Origin: JBHGXV01 sp041920505
Lineage (GTDB): Bacteria; Bacillota; Bacilli; Brevibacillales; Brevibacillaceae
Direction: 5' to 3'
Assembly: GCA_041920505.1 (NCBI GenBank)
Contig: JBHGXV010000015.1
Coordinates: 1-34,056 of the forward strand
Length of the DNA stretch: 34,056 bases
Shown in pieces: positions 15,087 through 23,093 of this stretch. The notes below the pieces were generated by a model. It did no database searches, was not told the origin of the DNA, and saw only the letters and a program-made list of their open reading frames with translations. The translations under genes were made by a program, and so were the position numbers. Every line of letters begins with the position of its first letter. Within the stretch, counting starts at the first letter, position 1.

Positions 15087-16025
15087 TTATTTCCAGACGG
15101 CAAACTTTTGCTTGGCCGCCTCCACGTCCCGGTTGATCTGCGCGATCAAGGCCTCGACGCCGGCAAATTTCTGCTCCTCGCGCAGGAAAAACAGAAATTC
15201 GATCTGCACCTCTTTGCCGTAAATCTCCTCATGAAAGTCAAACACATGCACTTCAAGCGACTTTTCCTTTTTTTCCAGCTCAAACGTCGGCTTGATCCCG
15301 ATGTTCATCACGCCGAAATAGGCGCGGCCGTCAATGGTAAAACGCACGCCGTACACGCCGTTTCGGCCGATGAGATACGGCCGGCTGACCGCCACGTTGG
15401 CGGTGGGAAAGCCGATCGTCCGGCCCCGCTTGTCGCCGTGGACGACCACGCCTTTCACCTTGTACGGCCGGCCGAGCAGGTGCCGCACCTGTTCGACGTC
15501 GCCATGATGCAGGTACTCGCGGATGACCGTGCTGCTCACTTTTTCGCCGAGGCGGTTGACCGGCCCGACGATGTCGACGCGGTAGCGGCCGTCGCTCAAC
15601 TCTTTGAGAGTCTGCGCTGTCCCCATGCCGCGATAGCCAAACGTGTAATCGAAGCCGACGACAATCTGCCGGGCCTCAAGCGGCAACAGGACCTCGTGGA
15701 CGAAGTCCTCCGGGTAGACGGCAGAAAACGGCACGTCAAACGTCATGACGTAGACCAGATCGACGCCCATTTTTTCAAACTCTTCCAACTTGTCCTCAAG
15801 CGGCGTGAGATAGCGAGTGTAGCCGGTTTGTCCCAACACCTCGCGCGGGTGGGGATCAAAGGTCATCACGGCGCTCTTCCATCCGTTGGCTTTGGCCGCG
15901 TCGATGGCTGTCTGGATCACGCGCCGGTGTCCGAGGTGAACGCCGTCAAAGTAGCCGATGGCGATTGAACAAGGGGATGCCTCCACATCGGGCGGCAACG
16001 GGTACGAAAGCCGAATCGTTTTCAC
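15087..16025 (-). CDS. ribF: Bifunctional riboflavin kinase / FAD synthetase
   Basis: The enzyme phosphorylates riboflavin to FMN and adenylates FMN to FAD. The N-terminal nucleotidyltransferase domain has IAIGYFDGVHLGHRRVI (about residues 22-38), TFDPHPREVLG and VVGFDYTFGYRGMGT. The C-terminal riboflavin kinase domain has the signature GDKRGRTIGFPTANV (about residue 195) and GVMNIGIKPTFE. Its 312 residues are normal for the family (called RibC in B. subtilis). The start is GTG with GAGGTGA four bases upstream. It follows truB by nine bases, so the two are probably co-transcribed. Confidence 0.97.
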   Translation of the reverse strand: MKTIRLSYPLPPDVEASPCSIAIGYFDGVHLGHRRVIQTAIDAAKANGWKSAVMTFDPHPREVLGQTGYTRYLTPLEDKLEEFEKMGVDLVYVMTFDVPFSAVYPEDFVHEVLLPLEARQIVVGFDYTFGYRGMGTAQTLKELSDGRYRVDIVGPVNRLGEKVSSTVIREYLHHGDVEQVRHLLGRPYKVKGVVVHGDKRGRTIGFPTANVAVSRPYLIGRNGVYGVRFTIDGRAYFGVMNIGIKPTFELEKKEKSLEVHVFDFHEEIYGKEVQIEFLFFLREEQKFAGVEALIAQINRDVEAAKQKFAVWK

Positions 16026-16034
16026 GTTCTCACC

Positions 16035-16955
16035 TCAAGACTGAAAAACTTTTTCCGCCTTGGCCACCGCTCCCCCCGGCCCCTGGCACACGCGGTGGAC
16101 GCCGAGAAACTGGCCGGCCGCATACAGGCGCACCAGGCTTCCTTCCTTCAGCTTCACGCCGGGCAGAGTCGTCTCCAACCCGTTGAGCACCGCGTTTTTG
16201 CGGGTTGGCGGGATGTCGACGCGGGGCAAAAACGAAAGCGCCTCACCGGTTGCGACCAACAGCGGCGCAAGCGCTTCGCCGCGCGCGGCCATCGCTTCCA
16301 GCTCGGCAAGCGGCACGGCCTCTTCCAGCGTAAAACCGCCGCTTTCCACGCGGACAAGCCGGGTCATATGCGCAGGATACCCCAACGCCGCTCCCAGGTC
16401 AACACACAATGTGCGAATGTACGTACCTTTCGAACAGCGGCAATAAAAGGAGATCGCCACGTGATCGCCGTCCTGGCGAACCTCACGCAGGTCGAGGTCG
16501 TAGATCGTCACCCGACGGGGCTTGCGTTCCACCACTTCCCCTTGCCGCGCCAGTTCGTACAGCCGTTTGCCGTTTACTTTGACCGCCGAGTACATCGGCG
16601 GCACCTGGTCGATCTCCCCGAGAAACCCGGCCATCGCCGCCCGCACGCGCTCCTCGGTCACGGCAGAGGCATCGATCGCCCGGCGCTCGACGATCTCGCC
16701 GCTCGCGTCCTCCGTGGTGGTCGAACTGCCCAGCCGCATCACCACTTCATACGCTTTGGGCACCTCTTGCAGATATTCGACGATCCGCGTCGCCTGGCCG
16801 AGACAGACAGGCAGCACACCGGTCACCTCCGGGTCCAGGGTGCCGGCGTGTCCCACTTTTTTCGTGCCGAAGAGGCGCCGGACGCGTGCGACGCAGTCGT
16901 GTGAGGTCATTCCCGCCGGTTTGTGCAGCACCAGCACGCCGTGCGCGTTACTCAT
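16035..16955 (-). CDS. truB: tRNA pseudouridine-55 synthase
   Basis: TruB makes pseudouridine 55 in the T-loop of tRNAs. The N-terminal motif HKPAGMTSHDCVARVRRLFG is followed by GHAGTLDPEVTGVLPVCLG with catalytic Asp41. Further motifs are PPMYSAVKVNGKRLYELAR and YCRCSKGTYIRTLCVDLG. A PUA-like RNA-binding tail follows. ATG at 16955 (306 residues) is chosen because GGAG lies nine bases upstream; an in-frame GTG six bases earlier sits too close to it. The start region overlaps the nrnA stop by eight bases, so translation is probably coupled. Confidence 0.97.
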   Translation of the reverse strand: MSNAHGVLVLHKPAGMTSHDCVARVRRLFGTKKVGHAGTLDPEVTGVLPVCLGQATRIVEYLQEVPKAYEVVMRLGSSTTTEDASGEIVERRAIDASAVTEERVRAAMAGFLGEIDQVPPMYSAVKVNGKRLYELARQGEVVERKPRRVTIYDLDLREVRQDGDHVAISFYCRCSKGTYIRTLCVDLGAALGYPAHMTRLVRVESGGFTLEEAVPLAELEAMAARGEALAPLLVATGEALSFLPRVDIPPTRKNAVLNGLETTLPGVKLKEGSLVRLYAAGQFLGVHRVCQGPGGAVAKAEKVFQS

Positions 16956-17943
16956 GCGCACTCACTCCAAGCTGCTCGCTGATTTTGGCCAGCACCTCGT
17001 CCGCCACACGGTCGAGCTCTCCCGTAATCGTGCAGCCCGCAGCACGCGCATGGCCGCCGCCGCCCAGGCTTTTGGCGATCTGGGCGACGTCGACGCGGCT
17101 GCGCGAACGCAATCCCACCTTGATCGTGCCCGGCTTCACTTCAGTAAACAACAGGCCGACCTCCACCCCTTCGATGTTGCGGCCGTAGTTGACCACGCCG
17201 CTGATGTCGTCGGAACCGGCCCGGGTCTCAAGCAGATCGGCGTGGCGGATTTTCATCGACGCCACCTGGTTGCGATGGGTCAGCGTAAGCGTCGGCAGCA
17301 CGCGGCTCAAGAGCCGGACGTGCTCCACGGTGATCGCCTCCAGACAGCGGTCGGCGATCTCGCCGGGATTCACGCCGTACCGGAGCAGGTTGGAGGCGAT
17401 CTCCATCACCCGGGGCGTGGTGTTGGAGTAGCGGAAGCCGCCCGTGTCGGTCAACAGGCCGGTGTAGACACAGGTGGCCAAGTCCCGATCCCAGGCGAAG
17501 CCCCCCGCTTCGATCAGATCGTACATGATCTCGGCCGTCGCCGCCGCGTCGGCGCGGATCACGTTGCACACGCCAAAGCGGTCATTGGTCGGATGGTGGT
17601 CGATGTTGAGAATCTGCGCTCCGGGCGCAAACAGATGCTGGACGTTGCCCATCCGCATCGAATCGGCCGCATCCACGGCGATCACATGGGTAAAGGTCTC
17701 GTCCAGCGGCTGGCGGGACAAGTCGACGATCGCCTCAAATCCGGGCAAAAACCCGAACTTGGCCGGCGTCTTCCCCTCATTGACGATCCGGCACGACTTT
17801 CCCGACTGCTTCAGCAACAACACCATGGCCAGGGCGGAGCCTGTCGTGTCGCCGTCCGGGCTGACGTGGGAGATGACGAGGAAGCGGTCGTTGTCGCGGA
17901 TAAAGCGGACCGCCTCCCGCAAGGCTTGGCTGTATTCGCTCAT
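16948..17943 (-). CDS. nrnA: DHH-family bifunctional oligoribonuclease / pAp phosphatase
   Basis: NrnA-type enzymes degrade very short RNA oligonucleotides and remove the 3' phosphate from pAp. The DHH motifs are SHVSPDGDTTGSALAM (about residue 24), AVDAADSMRMG (about 90) and the name-giving NIDHHPTNDRFG (about 114). The DHHA1 substrate-binding motif GGGGHARAAG follows at about 294. At 331 residues it is full length. The ATG overlaps the rbfA TGA by four bases, with AAGGGGA upstream. In B. subtilis nrnA lies elsewhere on the chromosome; its insertion between rbfA and truB is an arrangement seen in other Firmicutes lineages. A c-di-AMP-related DHH phosphodiesterase function is less likely given the missing N-terminal domains. 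Confidence 0.93.
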   Translation of the reverse strand: MSEYSQALREAVRFIRDNDRFLVISHVSPDGDTTGSALAMVLLLKQSGKSCRIVNEGKTPAKFGFLPGFEAIVDLSRQPLDETFTHVIAVDAADSMRMGNVQHLFAPGAQILNIDHHPTNDRFGVCNVIRADAAATAEIMYDLIEAGGFAWDRDLATCVYTGLLTDTGGFRYSNTTPRVMEIASNLLRYGVNPGEIADRCLEAITVEHVRLLSRVLPTLTLTHRNQVASMKIRHADLLETRAGSDDISGVVNYGRNIEGVEVGLLFTEVKPGTIKVGLRSRSRVDVAQIAKSLGGGGHARAAGCTITGELDRVADEVLAKISEQLGVSAHE

Positions 17944-18302
17944 GAACGGGTATCCCCTTCGTTGTTGGCGATTTCTTTTAACAGGCTTTCGATCTTGTTG
18001 CCGTAATCGATCGACTCATCCAGCTTGAACACGAGATCGGGCACGTGGCGCAGTTTGACCCGACGCCCGATTTCCGTCCGCAAAAAGCCTTTTGCCTTTT
18101 GCAGACCGGCCAGTGTCGTCTCCCGCTCTTCGGCGCTGCCGAAAATGCTGACGTACACCTTGGCCAGTTGCAAATCGCTCGTCACCTCCACGCCGGTGAC
18201 GGTGACGAAGCCGATGCGCGGGTCCTTCATCTCGCGCTGCAACAGGATGCTCAACTCTTTCTTGATCTCTTCCGACACACGACTGGTCCGCGTTTTGTTC
18301 AT
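17940..18302 (-). CDS. rbfA: Ribosome-binding factor A
   Basis: RbfA helps mature the 5' end of 16S rRNA in the 30S subunit, especially at low temperature. The 120-residue single KH-like-domain protein shows RTSRVSEEIKKELSILLQ, MKDPRIGFVTVTGVEVT, LQLAKVYVSIFG and LRHVPDLVFKLDESIDYG, all family hallmarks. The ATG has CGGAGGTGA upstream. It follows infB by 32 bases. The small gene ylxP, which sits between infB and rbfA in B. subtilis, is not present here. Confidence 0.97.
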   Translation of the reverse strand: MNKTRTSRVSEEIKKELSILLQREMKDPRIGFVTVTGVEVTSDLQLAKVYVSIFGSAEERETTLAGLQKAKGFLRTEIGRRVKLRHVPDLVFKLDESIDYGNKIESLLKEIANNEGDTRS

Positions 18303-18334
18303 GCTGACTTCACCTCCGAGTGCCTGGCGTCATG

Positions 18335-20767
18335 TCAGGCTTTGACTTCTTCCATGACGAACGCTTCGATGATGTCGCCTTCCTTGATGTCGCTAAACCG
18401 CTCCAGCGTCAACCCGCATTCGTAACCGGCCGCCACTTCGCGCACGTCGTCCTTGAAGCGCTTGAGCGTATCCAGCTTGCCTTCGTAGATGACCACGCCG
18501 TCGCGGATGAGGCGGGCGCCGGAGTCGCGGGTGATTTTGCCTTCGGTGACGTAACAGCCGGCGATATTGCCCACTTTGGACACTTTGAACACTTGGCGGA
18601 TCTCCGCCTGGCCGATGATCGTCTCCTTGTAGACCGGATCGAGCATCCCTTTGAGCGCCGCCTCGATCTCTTCGATTACGTTGTAGATGACGCGGTGCAG
18701 ACGGATATCGATCTTCTCCTGTTCGGCCATGTTGCGGGCGTTCGGTTCAGGACGCACGTTGAACCCGATGATGATCGCATTGGACGCGTTGGCCAGCGTG
18801 ACGTCCGATTCCGTGATCGCGCCGACGCCGGTGTGGATGATCTTGACGCGGGTGCCGTTGACGTCGATCTTCTCCAACGCGCCGCGCAGCGCTTCGACCG
18901 AACCTTGCACGTCCGCCTTGACGATCAGGTTGAGTTCCTTGATGTCGCCTTCCTGGATGTGCTGGAACAAGTCGTCTAAGGTCACGCGGTTGTTGGCGCG
19001 GCGCTCCGACTCACGCTGTTTCGCGGCGCGCGCCTCGCCGATCGAACGGGCCTTCTTCTCATCCTCGAACACCATGAACTGGTCGCCCGCCTGCGGCACT
19101 TCGTTCAGACCGGTGATTTCCACCGGCGTGGACGGGCCGGCTTCCTTGATGCGGCGTCCCTTGTCGTTGACCATCGCGCGGACGCGGCCGTACGCGCAAC
19201 CGACGACGATCGGATCGCCTACCTTGAGCGTGCCGTGTTGCACCAGCACGGTCGCAACCGGACCGCGCCCCTTGTCCAGCTCCGCCTCGACGACGGTGCC
19301 GCGGGCCCGCTTGTTCGGGTTGGCTTTCAACTCCTGCACCTCGGCCACCAGCAGGATGTACTCCAAGAGTTCCTCCAGACCGATCCGCTGTTTCGCCGAG
19401 ATCGGGCAGAAGATCGTGTCACCGCCCCACTCTTCGGCGACGAGGCCGTACTCGGTCAGCTCTTGCTTGATCCGGTCCGGATTGGCCTCCGGCTTGTCGA
19501 TTTTGTTGACCGCAACGATGATCGGCACATTGGCCGCCTTGGCGTGGCTGATCGCCTCAACGGTTTGCGGCATTACGCCGTCGTCGGCGGCGACGACCAG
19601 CACGGTGATGTCCGTGATTTGCGCACCACGTGCCCGCATCGTCGTAAACGCGGCGTGACCCGGGGTGTCCAGGAAAGTGATTCTCTTTCCTTTGATTTCC
19701 ACCTGGTACGCGCCGATGTGCTGGGTAATGCCGCCCGCTTCGCCCGCCACCACGTTGGTTTGGCGGATCGCGTCAAGCAGCGTCGTCTTCCCGTGGTCGA
19801 CGTGCCCCATGATGGTGACCACCGGCGGACGTTCTTGCAGCGTCTCCGGCGCGTCCACTTCTTCGATCGTCTCGAAGTTGGTCTCGTCGATAACGATTTT
19901 TTCTTCGACTTCCACATTGTACTCGGCGCAGATCAATTCGATCGCGTCTTTGTCCAGATCCTGGTTGATCGTCGCCATGATGCCCAGCATGAACAGCTTC
20001 TTGATGATCTCTGCCGGTTCCTTGCGCAATTTCTTCGCCAGTTCGCCCACGGTGAGCGATTCGGTGAAGGTGATTTTCGCAGGCAGCTCGGCGACGGCCG
20101 GACGCTGCTGCTGTTGGTGGCGGCGCTGGTTGTCGCCCTTTTTGTTGTTTGCCTTGAACGGAATGTTCTTCTTGTTCTCTTCAAAGGTTTTTTTGGCACC
20201 CGGGTTTTTCTTGATCTTCTCCCGTTTTTCGGTGGCCAGTTTGGCCGGAATTTTGACCTTATCTTCGAAATCGTCCAGATCCTTTTTGACGGATTCGTTC
20301 ACGTTGGCCGCTGACTCGGTCGTCTCCAGTTGTTTTCGGTCCGTCTGTGGTGATTGACTTCTCATATCGCTCGCTTTTCGCTCCTGATTTCTCCCCTGGG
20401 ATTGTTGGTGGCGGTTGTCGGGACGGCCGCCTTTGGACCGGTCGGCGCCGCGATCGTTCGGCCGGTTTGGCTTGTTAGGATGCTGCGACTGTCCCTTTCC
20501 GCCTTTTTGCGCCGCTTTTGTCTCGCCTGTATCCTTTTTTTCCGCGCTGCGCCCGGTACCGGCCGCCGTTTCCTGCGCCGGTCTGTCAACCGGACGGGCC
20601 GCGCCGGCGCGCAGTTTTTCCATGTGCCGTTCCACCTTGTCGATCATCTCTTGGTCCATAATGCTCATGTGGTTGGCCACATCTATGTTCAAACGTTTCA
20701 GCAGGGTAAGGATTTCTTTGCTGCTCATGTTGTGTTGTTTAGCGTATTCGTAAACGCGTGTCTTCAT
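18335..20767 (-). CDS. infB: Translation initiation factor IF-2
   Basis: IF-2 is the GTPase that brings initiator fMet-tRNA to the 30S subunit and promotes 50S joining. The 810-residue protein begins with an IF2-N domain (MKTRVYEYAKQHNMSSKEIL). A long charged, Q/N/K/R-rich linker (about 55-220) and a second IF2-N motif near 235-300 follow. The GTPase domain has G1 GHVDHGKTTLLD (about 320), G3 DTPGHAAFTTMRARGAQ, G4 NKIDKPEAN and G5 SAK. Domains II-IV end in EGDIIEAFVMEEV. The linker is low-complexity and is expected to vary between species. The ATG has AAGGGGTGA upstream, 11 bases after ylxQ. Confidence 0.98.
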   Translation of the reverse strand: MKTRVYEYAKQHNMSSKEILTLLKRLNIDVANHMSIMDQEMIDKVERHMEKLRAGAARPVDRPAQETAAGTGRSAEKKDTGETKAAQKGGKGQSQHPNKPNRPNDRGADRSKGGRPDNRHQQSQGRNQERKASDMRSQSPQTDRKQLETTESAANVNESVKKDLDDFEDKVKIPAKLATEKREKIKKNPGAKKTFEENKKNIPFKANNKKGDNQRRHQQQQRPAVAELPAKITFTESLTVGELAKKLRKEPAEIIKKLFMLGIMATINQDLDKDAIELICAEYNVEVEEKIVIDETNFETIEEVDAPETLQERPPVVTIMGHVDHGKTTLLDAIRQTNVVAGEAGGITQHIGAYQVEIKGKRITFLDTPGHAAFTTMRARGAQITDITVLVVAADDGVMPQTVEAISHAKAANVPIIVAVNKIDKPEANPDRIKQELTEYGLVAEEWGGDTIFCPISAKQRIGLEELLEYILLVAEVQELKANPNKRARGTVVEAELDKGRGPVATVLVQHGTLKVGDPIVVGCAYGRVRAMVNDKGRRIKEAGPSTPVEITGLNEVPQAGDQFMVFEDEKKARSIGEARAAKQRESERRANNRVTLDDLFQHIQEGDIKELNLIVKADVQGSVEALRGALEKIDVNGTRVKIIHTGVGAITESDVTLANASNAIIIGFNVRPEPNARNMAEQEKIDIRLHRVIYNVIEEIEAALKGMLDPVYKETIIGQAEIRQVFKVSKVGNIAGCYVTEGKITRDSGARLIRDGVVIYEGKLDTLKRFKDDVREVAAGYECGLTLERFSDIKEGDIIEAFVMEEVKA

Positions 20768-20778
20768 ACAATCACCCC

Positions 20779-21087
20779 TTATGAATTAGGTGTGAAAAGG
20801 TGCTGCATGCTCCGGGCCAGCTTGGCGTCGGTGACTGCCACGACGACGCGCGCCTCCTTGCCGATGGCGCTACCCAATTCGTAGCGGTCGCCCGGCGAGA
20901 CGCAGGGAACTTCATAGTGCCGACACTTGTCGGTGATCTTTTTGGACGTGTTTGCGGACGCGTCGGTGGCCAACAACACCAGTTTGGCCTGCCCGTTGCG
21001 GATGGCCGCCACCACCAGTTCCTCGCCTGTGACCAGTTTGCGGGCGCGCATCGCGAGCCCGAGCGTTTGCCCCCATTTCGCTTTCAC
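20779..21087 (-). CDS. ylxQ: L7Ae-family ribosomal protein-like RNA-binding protein YlxQ
   Basis: The 102-residue protein belongs to the L7Ae/L30e/S12e/Gadd45 fold, which often binds kink-turn RNA. Visible motifs are GLAMRARKLVTGEELV, KLVLLATDASANTSKKITDK and AIGKEARVVVAVTDAKLA. The GTG start at 21087 overlaps the rnpM TGA by four bases (GTGA) and has AGGAGATGG upstream. Starts further upstream would read into rnpM in a frame that does not resemble the family. B. subtilis YlxQ occupies the same place, and its precise role is not settled. Confidence 0.92.
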   Translation of the reverse strand: MKAKWGQTLGLAMRARKLVTGEELVVAAIRNGQAKLVLLATDASANTSKKITDKCRHYEVPCVSPGDRYELGSAIGKEARVVVAVTDAKLARSMQHLFTPNS

Positions 21088-21374
21088 TGGCCGACCATCT
21101 CCTGCCAGTTGCGGCGAAATTCTTCGTACTGTTCCTGGGAAATCGTCATGTTCAGGGCCCGTTCCAGCACTTTTTTCCACTTGCCGGAAGAAAAGGTATC
21201 CGGCGTCATGCACGTCTCCTGGCGGCAGACGTACGCGCCCCGCCCCGCCGCCTTTCCGGTCGGGTCAATCAGGATGCGTTCGTCGGGCGTGCGGACGACG
21301 CGCAGCAGTTCTTTTTTCGGCCGCATCTCCTGACATACGATGCATTTGCGCAAGGGAACCTTCTTTACCTTCAT
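21084..21374 (-). CDS. rnpM: YlxR/RnpM RNA-binding protein
   Basis: This 96-residue protein has the YlxR fold signature KCIVCQEMRPKKELLRVVR, DPTGKAAGRGAYVC and a C-terminal region with EEFRRNWQEMVGQ. In B. subtilis YlxR (RnpM) binds RNase P RNA and modulates its activity; an earlier view treated it as a nucleoid-linked regulator. The cysteine pair (CIVC) and a later cysteine are typical. The ATG overlaps the nusA TGA by four bases, indicating coupled translation inside the rimP-nusA operon. Confidence 0.94.
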   Translation of the reverse strand: MKVKKVPLRKCIVCQEMRPKKELLRVVRTPDERILIDPTGKAAGRGAYVCRQETCMTPDTFSSGKWKKVLERALNMTISQEQYEEFRRNWQEMVGQ

Positions 21375-22468
21375 TGCGCATCAACATCCGCTGCCGATTC
21401 TGTCCGGGCGGCTTTCGGGTAGACGATACCCTCCTGTTCCGCCTGGCTTTCGCTCTTGATGTCAATCTTCCAGCCGGTCAGCTTGGCGGCAAGGCGGGCG
21501 TTTTGGCCGCGTTTGCCGATGGCAAGCGACAACTGGTAGTCCGGCACGATGACCCGGGTCACTTTTTCCGCCGGATTGACATCCACGTACAACACCTTGG
21601 ACGGGGACAGCGCGTTGGCCACGTATTCCGCCGGGTCTTCGGACCAGCGGACGATGTCGATCTTTTCCCCTTTCAACTCGTTCACGATCGCCTGGACGCG
21701 CATTCCTTTCGGCCCGACACAGGCGCCGACCGGGTCCACCTCGGGGTTGATCGAATGGACGGCGATCTTGGAGCGGTCGCCCGCTTCCCGCGCCACCGAC
21801 TTGATCTCCACGACCCCGTCGTAGATTTCCGGCACTTCCAGTTCAAACAGCCGCTTCAACAGGCCGGGATGGGTGCGGGAGACGACGATCTGCGGCCCCT
21901 TGGTGGTCTTTTCCACCTTGATGATGTACGCCTTGATCCGGTCTTGGGGTTTGAAATCGTCGGTCGGCATTTTTTCCGAAAGCGGCATGATCGCTTCCAC
22001 CTTGCCGAGGTCGATGTAGTAAAAACGGGCATCCTGGCGCTGCACCACGCCGGTGATGATGTCTTCTTCCCGCTCGATGAACTCGCTGTAAATGAGCCCC
22101 CGCTCCGCTTCGCGAATCCGCTGCGTCACCACCTGCTTGGCGGTCTGGGCGGCGATCCGGCCGAAGTCGCGCGGCGTCACTTCAATCTCGACGATGTCGT
22201 CAAGGCGGAAGTTGGGATCGATCTCCTGCGCCGCCTCAAGCGAAATCTCCAGCCTCGGGTCGATCACGTCCTCGACCACCGTCTTGCGGGCGAACACCCG
22301 CACCTGTCCGGTGTGCCGGTTGACGTCGACGCGCACGTTCTGCGCGGAGTTGAAGTTGCGCTTGTATCCGGAGATCAGGGCGGCCTCGATGGCTTCGATC
22401 AGGATCTCCTTGGAAATTCCTTTTTCTCGTTCAATTTCATTCAGGGCGTCAATAAACTCGGCGTTCAT
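21371..22468 (-). CDS. nusA: Transcription termination/antitermination factor NusA
   Basis: NusA binds RNA polymerase, stimulates pausing and intrinsic termination, and takes part in rRNA antitermination. The 365-residue protein has the N-terminal polymerase-binding domain (MNAEFIDALNEIEREKGISK). An S1 domain (GVVQRQDARFYYIDLGKVEA, about 135-200) and two KH domains (DPVGACVGPKGMRVQAIV, ..YQLSLAIGKRGQNARLAAKL) follow. The acidic-repeat extension of proteobacterial NusA is absent, as usual in Bacilli. The ATG at 22468 is chosen for AAAGGAGGAGG upstream; a longer in-frame extension overlaps rimP and is not family-like. Confidence 0.98.
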   Translation of the reverse strand: MNAEFIDALNEIEREKGISKEILIEAIEAALISGYKRNFNSAQNVRVDVNRHTGQVRVFARKTVVEDVIDPRLEISLEAAQEIDPNFRLDDIVEIEVTPRDFGRIAAQTAKQVVTQRIREAERGLIYSEFIEREEDIITGVVQRQDARFYYIDLGKVEAIMPLSEKMPTDDFKPQDRIKAYIIKVEKTTKGPQIVVSRTHPGLLKRLFELEVPEIYDGVVEIKSVAREAGDRSKIAVHSINPEVDPVGACVGPKGMRVQAIVNELKGEKIDIVRWSEDPAEYVANALSPSKVLYVDVNPAEKVTRVIVPDYQLSLAIGKRGQNARLAAKLTGWKIDIKSESQAEQEGIVYPKAARTESAADVDAQ

Positions 22469-22493
22469 GATTTCGTTGCCTCCTCCTTTCAAC

Positions 22494-22952
22494 CTAAAAG
22501 ACAATCGCCATGCGGGCCGTGTCCACCTGCTCCAGCGGAATGACAAATGTCTGTTTTGCCTCTTTCACCGTCAGGCGCTGGCCGTCAAACGCGGTCAGTT
22601 GGCCTTCGAACACGGTGTGCCCCTCCACCGGTTCCCTGGTGGTCACGTGCACGTGCTTGCCGATGGCTTTTTGGAAATCTTTTTCCTTGCGCAGCGGTCG
22701 CTCCGCTCCTGGTGATGACACTTCGAGGAAATACGCCGTCGGGATCGGATCTACCTCGTCGAGACGCGCGCTCAACCGCTCGCTGACGGCCTTGCATTCT
22801 TCGATGTCGATCGTTCCCGTCTCGTTGTCGATGAAAACGCGCAGAAACCAGTTGCTGCCTTCTTTTTGATATTGGATGTCCACCAGCTCCAGGTTCATCT
22901 CTTGGAGGATCGGAGTCAGCAGATCTTCTACGATTTGCGTCACCTTGCTCAC
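22494..22952 (-). CDS. rimP: Ribosome maturation factor RimP
   Basis: RimP assists 30S subunit maturation. The 152-residue sequence shows the family pattern MNLELVDIQYQKEGSNWFLR, FIDNETGTIDIEECKAVSER and the conserved YFLEVSSPGAERPLRKEKDF. A small SH3-like C-terminal domain follows. The GTG start at 22952 is fixed by AAAGGAGG eight bases upstream; an upstream ATG would place the N-terminus across the leader hairpin. It is the first gene of the operon after the promoter at 23052-23080. Confidence 0.96.
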   Translation of the reverse strand: MSKVTQIVEDLLTPILQEMNLELVDIQYQKEGSNWFLRVFIDNETGTIDIEECKAVSERLSARLDEVDPIPTAYFLEVSSPGAERPLRKEKDFQKAIGKHVHVTTREPVEGHTVFEGQLTAFDGQRLTVKEAKQTFVIPLEQVDTARMAIVF

Positions 22953-22985
22953 GCAGGTACCTCCTTTTGCTCTGTGTGTACGTTT

Positions 22986-23018
22986 CAGCCAGAAAGAAAG
23001 AGTGGGTTTCCCCACTCT
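22986..23018 (-). terminator. Terminator-like hairpin in the rimP-nusA leader (possible NusA attenuator)
   Basis: The minus strand has an 8-bp stem AGAGTGGG/CCCACTCT with a GAAA loop, followed by a C-interrupted T tract TTCTTTCT. It lies between the rimP promoter and the rimP start, about 27 bases after the predicted transcription start. It may end polC transcripts and also attenuate the rimP operon. The broken T tract is the kind that makes termination depend on NusA. Confidence 0.8.
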
Positions 23019-23051
23019 CGATCAGCGTGTATCACCAGTATTTCCAAAAAA

Positions 23052-23080
23052 ATTATAACATAACAGGCACGCCTTGACAA
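23052..23080 (-). promoter_or_regulatory. Strong sigma-A promoter of the rimP-nusA-infB operon
   Basis: The minus strand carries TTGTCA (23075-23080) and a perfect TATAAT (23052-23057) separated by exactly 17 bases. This is the best promoter in the window. It begins 13 bases past the polC stop codon and gives a leader of roughly 90 bases. Confidence 0.85.
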
Positions 23081-23093
23081 CCGCGCGGCGCCA

